DNA from: DASPUH01 sp035622975
GTDB lineage: Bacteria; Chloroflexota; Limnocylindria; Limnocylindrales; CSP1-4
Length of the DNA: 15,876 bases
Direction: 5' to 3'
Assembly (NCBI GenBank): GCA_035622975.1
Contig: DASPUH010000081.1
Span: 1 to 15,876, forward strand
In this document: piece after piece, positions 1 through 5,903 of the stretch
How the letters are laid out: each line of letters opens with the position of its first letter
Position numbering within the stretch: the first letter of the stretch is position 1
The notes under the pieces: generated by a model
Told to the model about the DNA's origin: nothing
The model's input: the letters and a program-made list of their open reading frames with translations, nothing else
Database searches by the model: none
Translations under genes and position numbers: made by a program

Positions 1-166
1 CATCGTGGACGGCACGCTGCCGCTCACGATCGGTGGCGGCATCGGCCAGTCGCGGACGCAGATGCTGCTGCTCAAGAAGGCCCACCTGGGCGAGGTGAGC
101 GTCAGCGTGTGGCCGCAGGTCCTCAAGGACCTGGGGCACGCGCGGGACATCCACGTCCTCGAGTAA
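1..166 (+). CDS. asnA: Aspartate-ammonia ligase (AsnA), 3' end only
   Basis: This is the last 54 codons of an ammonia-dependent asparagine synthetase, which makes asparagine from aspartate, ammonia and ATP in the cytoplasm. The reading frame starts at base 2 and ends in TAA at 164-166. The visible peptide contains LPLTIGGGIGQSRTQMLLL and then GEVSVSVWPQ. This is the conserved C-terminal signature of the AsnA family, a class II aminoacyl-tRNA-synthetase-like fold in which the glycine-rich GGGIGQSR segment belongs to the ATP-binding core (motif 3 region). The N-terminal part lies outside the window, so length and start cannot be judged. It is convergent with the cupin gene. The family call rests on this strong C-terminal motif. 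Confidence 0.85.
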   Translation, partial: IVDGTLPLTIGGGIGQSRTQMLLLKKAHLGEVSVSVWPQVLKDLGHARDIHVLE

Positions 167-217
167 CCAACCCGGCGGCACCTGACCGCCCGCCGATCAG
201 ACTCGGCCGGCCGCGTC

Positions 218-245
218 GCGGGACTCCCCCGCGGCGCGGTCCCGC
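218..245. other. GC hairpin between the convergent asnA and cupin genes
   Basis: A perfect 7-bp inverted repeat, GCGGGAC (218-224) and GTCCCGC (239-245), encloses a 14-nt loop. It lies in the 176-bp gap between two convergent stop codons, where a transcription terminator would be expected. No T-tract follows on either strand, so it is not a classical intrinsic terminator. Nothing else is recognised in 167-342. Confidence 0.25.
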
Positions 246-342
246 CGCATTCCCTGTCCGGCATGGCGGCGTCGATCCTGCCGCTGGTCCTCTCGCCGCT
301 GCCCCGGGTCCGCCAGCCCGAAGACGTGGCCGCACTGGAGCC

Positions 343-753
343 CTAGCCCTGGGAGGTCCCTAGGCTCAGGTACTCCGCGTCGGTGACGAGCGGGCCGGAT
401 TCGCTCTCCGGCCCATCGGCGGGGGCCTCCCAGATGGCCAGGTGGGTCATGAACCGGTCGGGGGCCGCGCCATGCCAGTGCCACTCGCCCGGCGGGGTGT
501 GGATCGTGTCGCCCGGGCGGATCTCCATGACCCGGCCGCCGCGCGCCTGGATCCGTCCGATGCCCTCGAGGACGTACAGGGTCTGGCCGAGCGCATGCGC
601 GTGCCACGCATTGCGCGCCCCAGGCGCGAACCGCACGACATTGACGCGGATCCGGGAAGGCGGCTCCCCGCGGGCGATGACATCCACCCATACGTCCCCG
701 GTGAAGCGCTCGGCGGGCGCCTTGGTGGTAGGTTGGCGCGGCAGTCGCTGCAT
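343..753 (-). CDS. Small cupin-domain protein
   Basis: This 136-aa protein is a single-domain cupin, a small beta-barrel that usually binds one metal ion. Motif 1 appears as GARNAWHAHALGQTLYVLEG, giving the two metal-ligand histidines of HxH and the later glutamate. Motif 2 appears as GDTIHTPPGEWHWHG with its PxG and following histidine. The pattern resembles the small cupins often annotated as (R)-mandelonitrile lyase-like or carboxymuconolactone-decarboxylase-associated cupins (COG1917). The substrate is unknown. The frame stays open upstream, but the ATG at 753 has a perfect AGGAGG five bases away, and the longer version would overlap the VOC gene. It lies 31 nt downstream of the VOC gene on the same strand, so the two are probably co-transcribed, which suggests a small-molecule detoxification or degradation pair. 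Confidence 0.85.
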   Translation of the reverse strand: MQRLPRQPTTKAPAERFTGDVWVDVIARGEPPSRIRVNVVRFAPGARNAWHAHALGQTLYVLEGIGRIQARGGRVMEIRPGDTIHTPPGEWHWHGAAPDRFMTHLAIWEAPADGPESESGPLVTDAEYLSLGTSQG

Positions 754-758
754 CGGTA

Positions 759-764
759 CCTCCT
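759..764 (-). promoter_or_regulatory. Ribosome binding site of the cupin gene
   Basis: The top strand reads CCTCCT, so the minus strand has AGGAGG with a 5-nt spacer before the ATG at 751-753. This site decides the cupin start against in-frame upstream codons that would run into the VOC gene. Confidence 0.8.
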
Positions 765-784
765 GTGATCGGTCCTGCAGCCGC

Positions 785-1156
785 TCAGGCCGGCTGCCAG
801 AGCTCGATCTTCGTACCCTCGGGGTCCAGGATGTGCGCGAACCGGCCGTTGGAGTCGTCCGCGCTGACCTCCGCCTCCAAACCGTGCTTCGCACAACGCG
901 CCAGGAGGCCATCGAGGTCATCGACGGCGAGGTTGATCATGAACTCCCGGGTGGATGGCGCGAAGTAGTCAGTGTCGGCGGCGAACGGGCTGAAGACCGT
1001 GCCGGCCCCAGGGTGGGCAGCCATCCCGTCAGGCGTGAAGAACGCGCCGCCCCAGTCCTGCATGTCGAGGCCCAGCACGTCGCGATACCAGTCGGCGAGC
1101 GCGGTCGGGTCTTTGGCCTTGAAGAAGACGCCGCCCACTCCAAGCACTCTGGCCAT
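785..1156 (-). CDS. VOC (glyoxalase/bleomycin-resistance fold) protein
   Basis: This 123-aa protein has the vicinal-oxygen-chelate layout, about the usual length for one VOC domain. The first beta-alpha-beta-beta-beta unit starts with VGGVFFKAKDPTALADWYRDVLGL. The second starts with FMINLAVDDLDGLLARCAKHG and ends with the typical FAHILDPEGTKIELWQP, which carries the glutamate that is a metal ligand in many members. Members include glyoxalase I, extradiol dioxygenases and antibiotic-binding proteins, and the sequence does not tell which applies here. The ATG at 1156 has AGGAGGG (1161-1167) four bases upstream. It is the first gene of a probable two-gene unit with the cupin. The acidic WGGAFFTPDG stretch resembles poorly characterised VOC proteins rather than true glyoxalase I. 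Confidence 0.88.
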   Translation of the reverse strand: MARVLGVGGVFFKAKDPTALADWYRDVLGLDMQDWGGAFFTPDGMAAHPGAGTVFSPFAADTDYFAPSTREFMINLAVDDLDGLLARCAKHGLEAEVSADDSNGRFAHILDPEGTKIELWQPA

Positions 1157-1206
1157 CTGACCCTCCTGATCGGTCGCGGGTCGGCGCGGCTGCCGCCGAG
1201 ATCGGG

Positions 1207-1223
1207 ATGGCGCGCCCGGCAGG
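1207..1223. repeat. 17-bp copy of the tRNA-Arg 3' end (att-like direct repeat, distal copy)
   Basis: The 17 bases ATGGCGCGCCCGGCAGG are identical to 2836-2852 and in the same orientation. At the second site they form the CCA, discriminator, acceptor 3' strand and T-stem 3' half of tRNA-Arg. The flanks differ on both sides. Tandem copies of a tRNA 3' end on the downstream side of the tRNA are the usual footprint of site-specific integration. The intervening segment holds only the BAAT-family hydrolase, and no integrase is visible. Confidence 0.5.
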
Positions 1224-1320
1224 TGTCGGCGCGGGATGACAACCTACACGACCCGATCAACGGCCGGGCTGCGTGGCTCGCCGCGGCGGGGCGGAGGCGC
1301 GCCGGGCGAGTACCTCCGAG

Positions 1321-1357
1321 GGTCCTTCCCAGGACCGCCCGGGCCTGAAAGGGCCCG
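1321..1357. other. Two adjacent hairpins in the leader region of the hydrolase gene
   Basis: GGTCCT (1321-1326), loop TCCC and AGGACC (1331-1336) form a perfect 6-bp hairpin. Three bases later CGGGCC (1340-1345), a 6-nt loop and GGCCCG (1352-1357) form a second. They lie 150-186 bases before the hydrolase ATG. There is no T-tract, so a terminator is not claimed. They could be leader-RNA structure or a chance product of high GC. The rest of 1157-1506 holds the tRNA-end repeat and no convincing gene. Confidence 0.3.
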
Positions 1358-1492
1358 CCCGATGCACCCTCGAGCTGCGTTCCGCCTGATTCCAGCGGGC
1401 CGTTCGGCTCTTGATGCTCACGTCCGACGCGACGAATCTGGACGCTGCGGATCGATACGGTCAGGCATCCGGCGTGTTGTTGTGCCCGCGAT

Positions 1493-1498
1493 GGAGGT
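1493..1498 (+). promoter_or_regulatory. Ribosome binding site of the BAAT-family hydrolase
   Basis: GGAGGT lies 8 nt before the ATG at 1507. It selects this start over the in-frame ATGs at 1411 and 1414, which would add about 32 residues unlike the family N-terminus. Confidence 0.75.
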
Positions 1499-1506
1499 CG
1501 ACGGCC

Positions 1507-2781
1507 ATGAAGCTGAGCGTTGTTCCCACATCGGCGCTCGCCGATGTACCCGTCCGGATCGAGGTATCGGAGCTTGCGCCGGAGGCCATGACCCATCTCC
1601 AGGCTTCGATGGCCCTGCCGTGGGCGCCAACCGTGGCCTACCGGTCAGAGGCCACGTTCCGGGCCGACCCGGCGGGGCGTGTCGACCTCGGCGCGCAGCG
1701 TCCGGAATCCGGCTCATACGACTGGATCGACCCGATGGGCTTGATCACGTCGATGACTCGCGCGCACGGGAACCTGGGCGACATCGCGAGCGGCGTATCC
1801 GCGGAGCACAGCCTACTTATCGATATCGAGGCCCAAGTCGACGGCGACACCGAGCGGATCTCCATCGAGCGGCGCTTCGTGAGCGCAAACGTGCGGACGG
1901 AACGTATCTCGCATCCGTTCGTCGGCCAGCTCTTCTACACCAACGACGCCACGAACCCGACCGTGATCGTCCCGACGGGCTCCGGTGGTGACCTCGGCGC
2001 CTGCCTGCCGATAGCCGCCCTCCTCGCGTCGCACGGTCTCAACGCGCTGGCCCTGAACTACTTCCACGAGCCCGGACTGCCTGGCTCGCTCGCGCGAATC
2101 CCGCTGGAGTACTTCGAGCGCGTCTTCGCCTGGCTCGCGGACCACCCGGTAGTCAACGGCAGGGAGGTCCAGATCCTCGGCATCTCCAAGGGCGGCGAGC
2201 TGGCGCTGCTTTTGGCGTCCCGCTATCCGGTGGTGAAGCGAGTCGTTGGTCTGGCGCCGAATGCGTGGTGCTTCCAGGGCCTCAACTTCCGCAACCAGTC
2301 GTCATGGACGCACGAGGGCAAGGACCTGCCGTACGTGCGCCTGCTGAACCGCTGGGTGATCCGGGACATGCTCGATGGCTTCCTGCATGACCATCCCTTC
2401 CAGTTCACGCAGACGTATGTCCGGGGGGTGCACCAGGCGCATAACCTGGAGGAGGCACGCATCAAACTGGAGGACTCCAGGGCCGACCTGCTGCTGATGG
2501 CCGGCGACAAGGACGGCATGTGGAACGCGTCTGCGGGCTGTGCGGAGATCGTGGACGTGCTCCGTAGGCGCGGCTACCCGCACGCCGTGCAGTACCAGGA
2601 GTACGCCGGGGCCGGCCACTCCTGGTATCCGCCATTCGTGCTGCCCTGCTCCGAGACCACCGCGCACATGGGTCCGCGGCTCACGCTGGACACGGGCGGG
2701 TCCGTTCAGGCCAACGCCCATGCACAGGCTGACAGCTGGGAGCGAGCGCTGGCGTTCCTTGCCGGCGCGAGCGGTTCATAG
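1507..2781 (+). CDS. BAAT-family acyl-CoA thioesterase/acyltransferase-like alpha/beta hydrolase
   Basis: This 424-aa protein matches the two-domain layout of acyl-CoA thioesterases and bile acid-CoA:amino acid N-acyltransferases. An N-terminal beta-sandwich (about 1-130) carries the family-like RSEATFRADPAGRVDL and GSYDWIDPMGLITSM. The C-terminal alpha/beta hydrolase domain (about 150-420) has the nucleophile elbow GISKGG with Ser227, a probable catalytic Asp336 in GDKDGMW, and His371 in GAGHSW. Serine rather than cysteine at the nucleophile points to thioesterase-type hydrolysis over amino-acid conjugation, but the substrate is unknown. There is no signal peptide, so it is probably cytoplasmic. 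It is transcribed alone toward the tRNA-Arg gene. It sits between two direct repeats of the tRNA 3' end, and several sampled lines have about 62-65% GC, lower than some neighbours, which fits acquisition by transfer. Confidence 0.85.
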   Translation: MKLSVVPTSALADVPVRIEVSELAPEAMTHLQASMALPWAPTVAYRSEATFRADPAGRVDLGAQRPESGSYDWIDPMGLITSMTRAHGNLGDIASGVSAEHSLLIDIEAQVDGDTERISIERRFVSANVRTERISHPFVGQLFYTNDATNPTVIVPTGSGGDLGACLPIAALLASHGLNALALNYFHEPGLPGSLARIPLEYFERVFAWLADHPVVNGREVQILGISKGGELALLLASRYPVVKRVVGLAPNAWCFQGLNFRNQSSWTHEGKDLPYVRLLNRWVIRDMLDGFLHDHPFQFTQTYVRGVHQAHNLEEARIKLEDSRADLLLMAGDKDGMWNASAGCAEIVDVLRRRGYPHAVQYQEYAGAGHSWYPPFVLPCSETTAHMGPRLTLDTGGSVQANAHAQADSWERALAFLAGASGS

Positions 2782-2807
2782 ACCATCGGCGGTGCGGCGC
2801 ACGGGTT

Positions 2808-2819
2808 AGCGCCGGCGCT
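2808..2819. other. 12-bp perfect palindrome after the hydrolase stop
   Basis: AGCGCCGGCGCT reads the same on both strands. It sits 26 bases after the hydrolase stop and 17 bases beyond the encoded CCA of the convergent tRNA-Arg. It could help end transcription from either side, but no T-tract is present. Confidence 0.25.
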
Positions 2820-2835
2820 GTCCCGAGAGGTTGAA

Positions 2836-2852
2836 ATGGCGCGCCCGGCAGG
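2836..2852. repeat. 17-bp tRNA-Arg 3'-end repeat (att-like, tRNA copy)
   Basis: This is the copy inside the tRNA-Arg gene, identical to 1207-1223. It spans the encoded CCA, the discriminator base, the acceptor 3' strand and part of the T stem, the usual crossover site for tRNA-targeting integrases. Confidence 0.5.
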
Positions 2853-2912
2853 ATTCGAACCCGCGACCTGGTGGTCCGAAGCCACCCGCTCTATCCACTG
2901 AGCTACAGGCGC
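2837..2912 (-). tRNA. tRNA-Arg (anticodon TCG)
   Basis: On the minus strand the gene folds as a complete cloverleaf. The acceptor is GCGCCTG paired with CGGGCGC, including one wobble pair. The D arm begins TAGCTCAGTGGATAGAGC. The anticodon stem GGTGG/CCACC closes loop CTTCGGA, giving anticodon TCG, which reads CGA. The T arm is GCGGG TTCGAAT CCTGC. Discriminator G is followed by an encoded CCA at 2839-2837. The mature body is 2840-2912 (73 nt). A TACAAT box lies 10 bases upstream. The gene is convergent with the hydrolase and divergent from the cyclase. Confidence 0.96.
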
Positions 2913-2922
2913 ACGCAGGGGC

Positions 2923-2928
2923 ATTGTA
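2923..2928 (-). promoter_or_regulatory. -10 box of tRNA-Arg
   Basis: The minus strand reads TACAAT (5 of 6 to TATAAT), with 10 bases between it and the first tRNA base at 2912. No good -35 match is seen at 16-18 nt spacing. tRNA-His has the same arrangement. Confidence 0.5.
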
Positions 2929-2943
2929 CGAGGAGGGTTTCGA

Positions 2944-2949
2944 TACACT
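2944..2949 (+). promoter_or_regulatory. Candidate -10 box of the cyclase gene (leaderless type)
   Basis: TACACT ends 8 bases before the ATG at 2958. That would place the transcription start at or within a few bases of the start codon, so the message would be leaderless. This fits the lack of a Shine-Dalgarno sequence at normal distance: an AGGAGGG is present at 2931-2937 but about 20 bases away. This is inferred from sequence only. Confidence 0.35.
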
Positions 2950-2957
2950 CCCGGCCC

Positions 2958-4157
2958 ATGGAGGGTGTGCCGGGCGGCGGAGCGGGAACCGAGGGCTCGG
3001 CGGCCTATCAGGCGGCCCTAGGCGACGTGCTGGAGACGCTGGGGCGGGCACCGTTCGACCTGGACGCAGTCCTCCACACGATCCTCACCCACACGACGCG
3101 ACTCGCCCACGCCACGCGCGGGTTCGTCTACCTCCTGGGCGAGGACGGGCGCTACCGCCATGCGGCCGACATCGGCGCCCCGCGGGAGGTGGTCGAGTTC
3201 AACATCGCCCACCCCATCACGCCGACCCGCGCGACGCTCACCGGCCGCGTGGCCCTGGAACGAGCCACGGTCCATATCCCCGACGTGGACCGCGACCCCG
3301 AATACGACTACCCGGAGGCCAAACGCCTGGGCGGCTTCCGTGCGCTGCTCGGCGTCCCGATGTTGCGCGAGGGGGTCGTGGTGGGCGTGCTGAGCGCCTG
3401 GCGCACCGAGCCGATGCCCTTCACCGACGCGGAGATCGAGCTCTGCCGCCTCTTCGCCGACCAGGCCGTCATCGCGCTGACCACGACGCGCCTGGTGGGC
3501 ACGATCGAGCGTCAGCGGGCCGAGCTGAGCCGCTTCCTGTCGCCGCAGGTCGCCGATTTGATCTCGAGCCCGGAGGGCGAGCGGCTGCTGGCCGGCCACC
3601 GTCGCGAGATCACGGTCGTCTTCTGCGACCTGCGCGGCTTCACGGCCTTCAGCGAGTCGGCGGAGCCGGAAGAGGTGCTGGACGTGCTGCGTGCGTACCA
3701 CGGGGCGCTGGGGCGGCGGATCCAAGAGGCGGCCGGGACGCTCGAGCGGTTCACCGGTGATGGCGTGATGGTCTTCTTCAACGATCCGCTCGAGCAGCCC
3801 GAGCATGCCGTACGTGCCGTGCGCATGGCGCTGGCCCTGCGGTCGGACGTGGCAGAACTCGTGGCCGGCTGGCGCCGGCTCGGGCACCGGCTGGGGTTCG
3901 GCGTCGGCATCGGGACGGGGTACGCGACGCTGGGGCGGATCGGCTACGAGGGGCGCTACGACTACGCCGCCATCGGCAGCGTCGTCAATCTCACCGCGCG
4001 GCTGTGCGCCGAGGCCGGCGATGGCCAGATCCTGCTGAATGCCCGAGCCCGGGCACGGGTCGACGGGGTGTTCCCCGTGCGCGACCGCGGCGAGGTGACG
4101 GTCAAAGGCTTCGCGCAGCCGGTCCAGGTCTTCGAGGTGGCCGACGCGGACGACTAG
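2958..4157 (+). CDS. GAF-domain class III adenylate/guanylate cyclase-like protein
   Basis: This 399-aa soluble protein has an N-terminal GAF sensor (about 30-180; FDLDAVLHTILTHTTRLAHA onward) and a short helical linker (about 180-205). The C-terminal class III cyclase homology domain (about 213-395) makes a cyclic nucleotide from NTP. The metal-binding aspartates are Asp224 in VVFCDLRGFTAF and Asp268 in RFTGDGVMVFF. The transition-state pair Asn344/Arg348 lies in IGSVVNLTARL, so catalysis looks intact. The usual base-contacting lysine is replaced by Arg264, and the Asp/Thr position is Ala337, so ATP versus GTP preference cannot be predicted. Longer upstream frames would run through the tRNA gene, so the ATG at 2958 is chosen. 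The stop TAG shares bases with the bioY stop. The GAF ligand is unknown. Confidence 0.9.
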   Translation: MEGVPGGGAGTEGSAAYQAALGDVLETLGRAPFDLDAVLHTILTHTTRLAHATRGFVYLLGEDGRYRHAADIGAPREVVEFNIAHPITPTRATLTGRVALERATVHIPDVDRDPEYDYPEAKRLGGFRALLGVPMLREGVVVGVLSAWRTEPMPFTDAEIELCRLFADQAVIALTTTRLVGTIERQRAELSRFLSPQVADLISSPEGERLLAGHRREITVVFCDLRGFTAFSESAEPEEVLDVLRAYHGALGRRIQEAAGTLERFTGDGVMVFFNDPLEQPEHAVRAVRMALALRSDVAELVAGWRRLGHRLGFGVGIGTGYATLGRIGYEGRYDYAAIGSVVNLTARLCAEAGDGQILLNARARARVDGVFPVRDRGEVTVKGFAQPVQVFEVADADD

Positions 4158-4840
4158 CGGTCGCTGGGCCGCCTCGCCACGACCCACCAGCCGGCCGGCA
4201 GCAGCAGCGCGGCCACGATCAGCTTGGCCAGATCGCCGACGAGGAAGGGCGTCAGGCCCGCCGCGATCGTGTCGGCGGCCGAGAGGTGAGCGGCCGCACT
4301 CAGCCACGGCAGACCGATCACGTAGATGGCCGCGTCGCCGGCCAGCAGGGCAGCGAACGAGCCGATGAGGCGCCGGTCCCAGCCCAGTTCGGCCAGGCGA
4401 CCGGAGATCCCGCTCGCCACCAGGAAGCCGACCAGGTAGCCCCCTGTCGCCCCCAGCGTCACGGTCCCCCCACTGAAGGCGATGATCGTGTCCAGGCCGT
4501 GGCGGTAGGTGCCACTCGCGGCGTCAAGGGCGTACACGGGCAGGAACAAGCCAAGGACCAGGTACAGCAACACGGCCAGGATGCCGCGCCGGAAGCCGAG
4601 CAGGGCGCCGCCGAACAGGACACCGAACGTCTGGAGCGTCACCGGCACGTACGGGTCGTTGGGCAGATAGAAGCTGATGCGGGCCCCGATCACGATGAGG
4701 AGCGCCCCGGCCACGACGAGCATGGCGTGGCGGGCGCGCGAACTGAGGCGCTCCCCGACGCGGACCGGGACCAGGAAGTCACCGAGCGTCAGGCCATGCT
4801 CATCAGAGGGCACACGCAGCAGCCGCGAGCTGGCGAGCAT
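4154..4840 (-). CDS. bioY: BioY, substrate-binding S component of a biotin ECF transporter
   Basis: This 228-aa, strongly hydrophobic membrane protein has about six transmembrane segments. It binds and imports biotin, usually with an energy-coupling module (EcfA/EcfT) encoded elsewhere; none is in this window. Family signatures are visible: ISFYLPNDPYVPVTLQTFGV near the first helices, LLGFRRGILAVLLYLVLGLF, then GGYLVGFLVASGISGRL, and near the end GLTPFLVGDLAKLIVAALLLP. A 38-residue N-terminal extension precedes the first helix, so a later start (Met40) is possible. The ATG at 4840 is 9 bases after the lipid-kinase stop with only a weak ribosome site, so coupled translation is likely. Its stop lies in CTAG, shared with the convergent cyclase stop. 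Confidence 0.92.
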   Translation of the reverse strand: MLASSRLLRVPSDEHGLTLGDFLVPVRVGERLSSRARHAMLVVAGALLIVIGARISFYLPNDPYVPVTLQTFGVLFGGALLGFRRGILAVLLYLVLGLFLPVYALDAASGTYRHGLDTIIAFSGGTVTLGATGGYLVGFLVASGISGRLAELGWDRRLIGSFAALLAGDAAIYVIGLPWLSAAAHLSAADTIAAGLTPFLVGDLAKLIVAALLLPAGWWVVARRPSDR

Positions 4841-4849
4841 GGCCCGATG

Positions 4850-5857
4850 CTACCAGACGAACCGGAGCGCGGCGGGCAGCACCCTGAAGGCGAACGGATC
4901 GCGGCCCAGGAGCTCGCCGTCAGCCTGCAGGTAGAGCGGGCCGCCGCCGTCGGTCACCGTCACCACGAGGCCGGGCGTGCGCCGGATTGAGACACGCGGG
5001 CTGCTGAGGTGGTCCCCCGACCGGACGCGCCAGGCGAACGTCGTCATCTCCCGCCGCGACACGGCGTCGATGACGACGCAGTCGAAGAGGCCGTCGGTGG
5101 GGTCGGCCTCGGGCGCGACGTGCATCCCGCCGCCCTCGTACTGCCCCAGGGCGAGCTCGACCGACTCGACCGCCCGCTCCTCGCTCGATCCGTCGGCCCA
5201 GCGCAGCTGGACCCCCCGCTCCCGCCAGTCGATGATCGTCAGCAGGCCCGCGGCCGTGTACAGGTACGGCCCGAGCCGGGCCGGGAAGCGGGCCGTCCGC
5301 TGGGCGACGAAGGGACTGAAACCGATGCCCGCACCGTTGATGAAGTAGCGCAGGGCCGGGGCCGTGTTCGGGCCCGTCGGCTCCGCCGGCAGTGGCGAGG
5401 GCGGCGTCGGCCGACCGGCCACAAGCGGTGTGGGTCGGAACGTGGCCTCGCCGGCGTCGACGGGGTGGGCGGCGCTCGCGTCCCCCTCCAGGTAGGCAGC
5501 GAAACGGGCCACGATCGTCGCCGCGTCGCGCGGCAGGTGCAGGCCGCGCGCGTAGTCGCTGCCCCGCCCTGCCGGCACGAGGCCCAGGGCTGGTACGGCG
5601 TCCACGGGCAGGTCGGCGGTCAGCAGGCCGTTGACCACCTCGTGCAGCGTGCCATCCCCGCCGACCGCCACGACGAGCCGCGCCCCGTCCTGTGCCGCAC
5701 GGCGGGCGAGGTCGGCCGCCTCGAAGGCCCGCGTCGTGAGCAGCACCTCGTTGTCCAGCCCAGCACCCGCGAGCGCGGCACCCATCGCCGGCCAGGCGCG
5801 GGCGAAGGCGCCACGGCCGGCACCAGGGTGCGCCACGAACTGCAGGGGCGCGGTCAC
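4850..5857 (-). CDS. Diacylglycerol kinase/sphingosine kinase-like lipid kinase
   Basis: This 335-aa protein belongs to the DagK/YegS/LCB5 family, which phosphorylates a lipid hydroxyl such as that of diacylglycerol using ATP at the inner face of the membrane. The N-terminal nucleotide domain has VAVGGDGTLHEVVNGLL, with the GGDGT loop at 66-70, and GLVPAGRGSDYARGL. The C-terminal domain has NGAGIGFSP, YEGGGMHVAPEADPTDGLFD and LYLQADGE, all typical of the family. A proline-rich insertion (about 150-170) separates the two halves. The GTG at 5857 is chosen because the family N-terminus begins there. It has no Shine-Dalgarno, but overlaps the stop of an eight-codon mini-ORF (GTGA), so translation may be coupled. 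bioY follows 9 bases downstream. The exact lipid substrate cannot be told. Confidence 0.88.
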   Translation of the reverse strand: MTAPLQFVAHPGAGRGAFARAWPAMGAALAGAGLDNEVLLTTRAFEAADLARRAAQDGARLVVAVGGDGTLHEVVNGLLTADLPVDAVPALGLVPAGRGSDYARGLHLPRDAATIVARFAAYLEGDASAAHPVDAGEATFRPTPLVAGRPTPPSPLPAEPTGPNTAPALRYFINGAGIGFSPFVAQRTARFPARLGPYLYTAAGLLTIIDWRERGVQLRWADGSSEERAVESVELALGQYEGGGMHVAPEADPTDGLFDCVVIDAVSRREMTTFAWRVRSGDHLSSPRVSIRRTPGLVVTVTDGGGPLYLQADGELLGRDPFAFRVLPAALRFVW

Positions 5858-5880
5858 GCCGGGGCCGCCGTGTCGGTCAT
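5854..5880 (-). CDS. Eight-codon mini-ORF linking two genes by 4-nt overlaps
   Basis: On the minus strand an ATG at 5880 opens an eight-residue frame, MTDTAAPA, that ends in TGA at 5856-5854. Its ATG overlaps the TGA of the upstream 131-aa gene (ATGA). Its own TGA overlaps the GTG start of the lipid kinase (GTGA). The same MTDT(L/A)AP words end the upstream protein, because 5858-5880 and 5881-5903 are an imperfect 23-bp tandem duplication (18 of 23 identical). It may be a coupling peptide or simply a by-product of the duplication. Confidence 0.35.
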   Translation of the reverse strand: MTDTAAPA

Positions 5881-5903
5881 CCTGGCGCCAGCGTGTCGGT
5901 CAT
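5858..5903. repeat. Imperfect 23-bp tandem duplication at the end of the 131-aa gene
   Basis: Units 5858-5880 and 5881-5903 both end in CGTGTCGGTCAT and match at 18 of 23 bases. Because 23 is not a multiple of three, the second copy falls in another frame and creates the stop of the 131-aa gene and the start of the mini-ORF. A weaker third similarity (ACCGTGTCGCTGAT) follows at about 5911-5924. Confidence 0.6.

Noticed and set aside
1300..1360. T-box or other known riboswitch before the hydrolase
   Set aside because: The conserved T-box core sequence is absent and the downstream gene is not an amino-acid gene; only two plain hairpins are visible.
1411..1439. TTGATG-17-GAATCT as hydrolase promoter
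   Set aside because: The -35 is fair (4 of 6), but the -10 matches at only 2 of 6 positions, so it is too weak to annotate.
3018..4307. 429-codon open frame on the minus strand opposite the cyclase
   Set aside because: It mirrors the cyclase gene, whose catalytic motifs are clear on the plus strand. The minus product is Arg/His/Gln-rich with no domain, and GC-rich DNA commonly leaves such antisense frames open.
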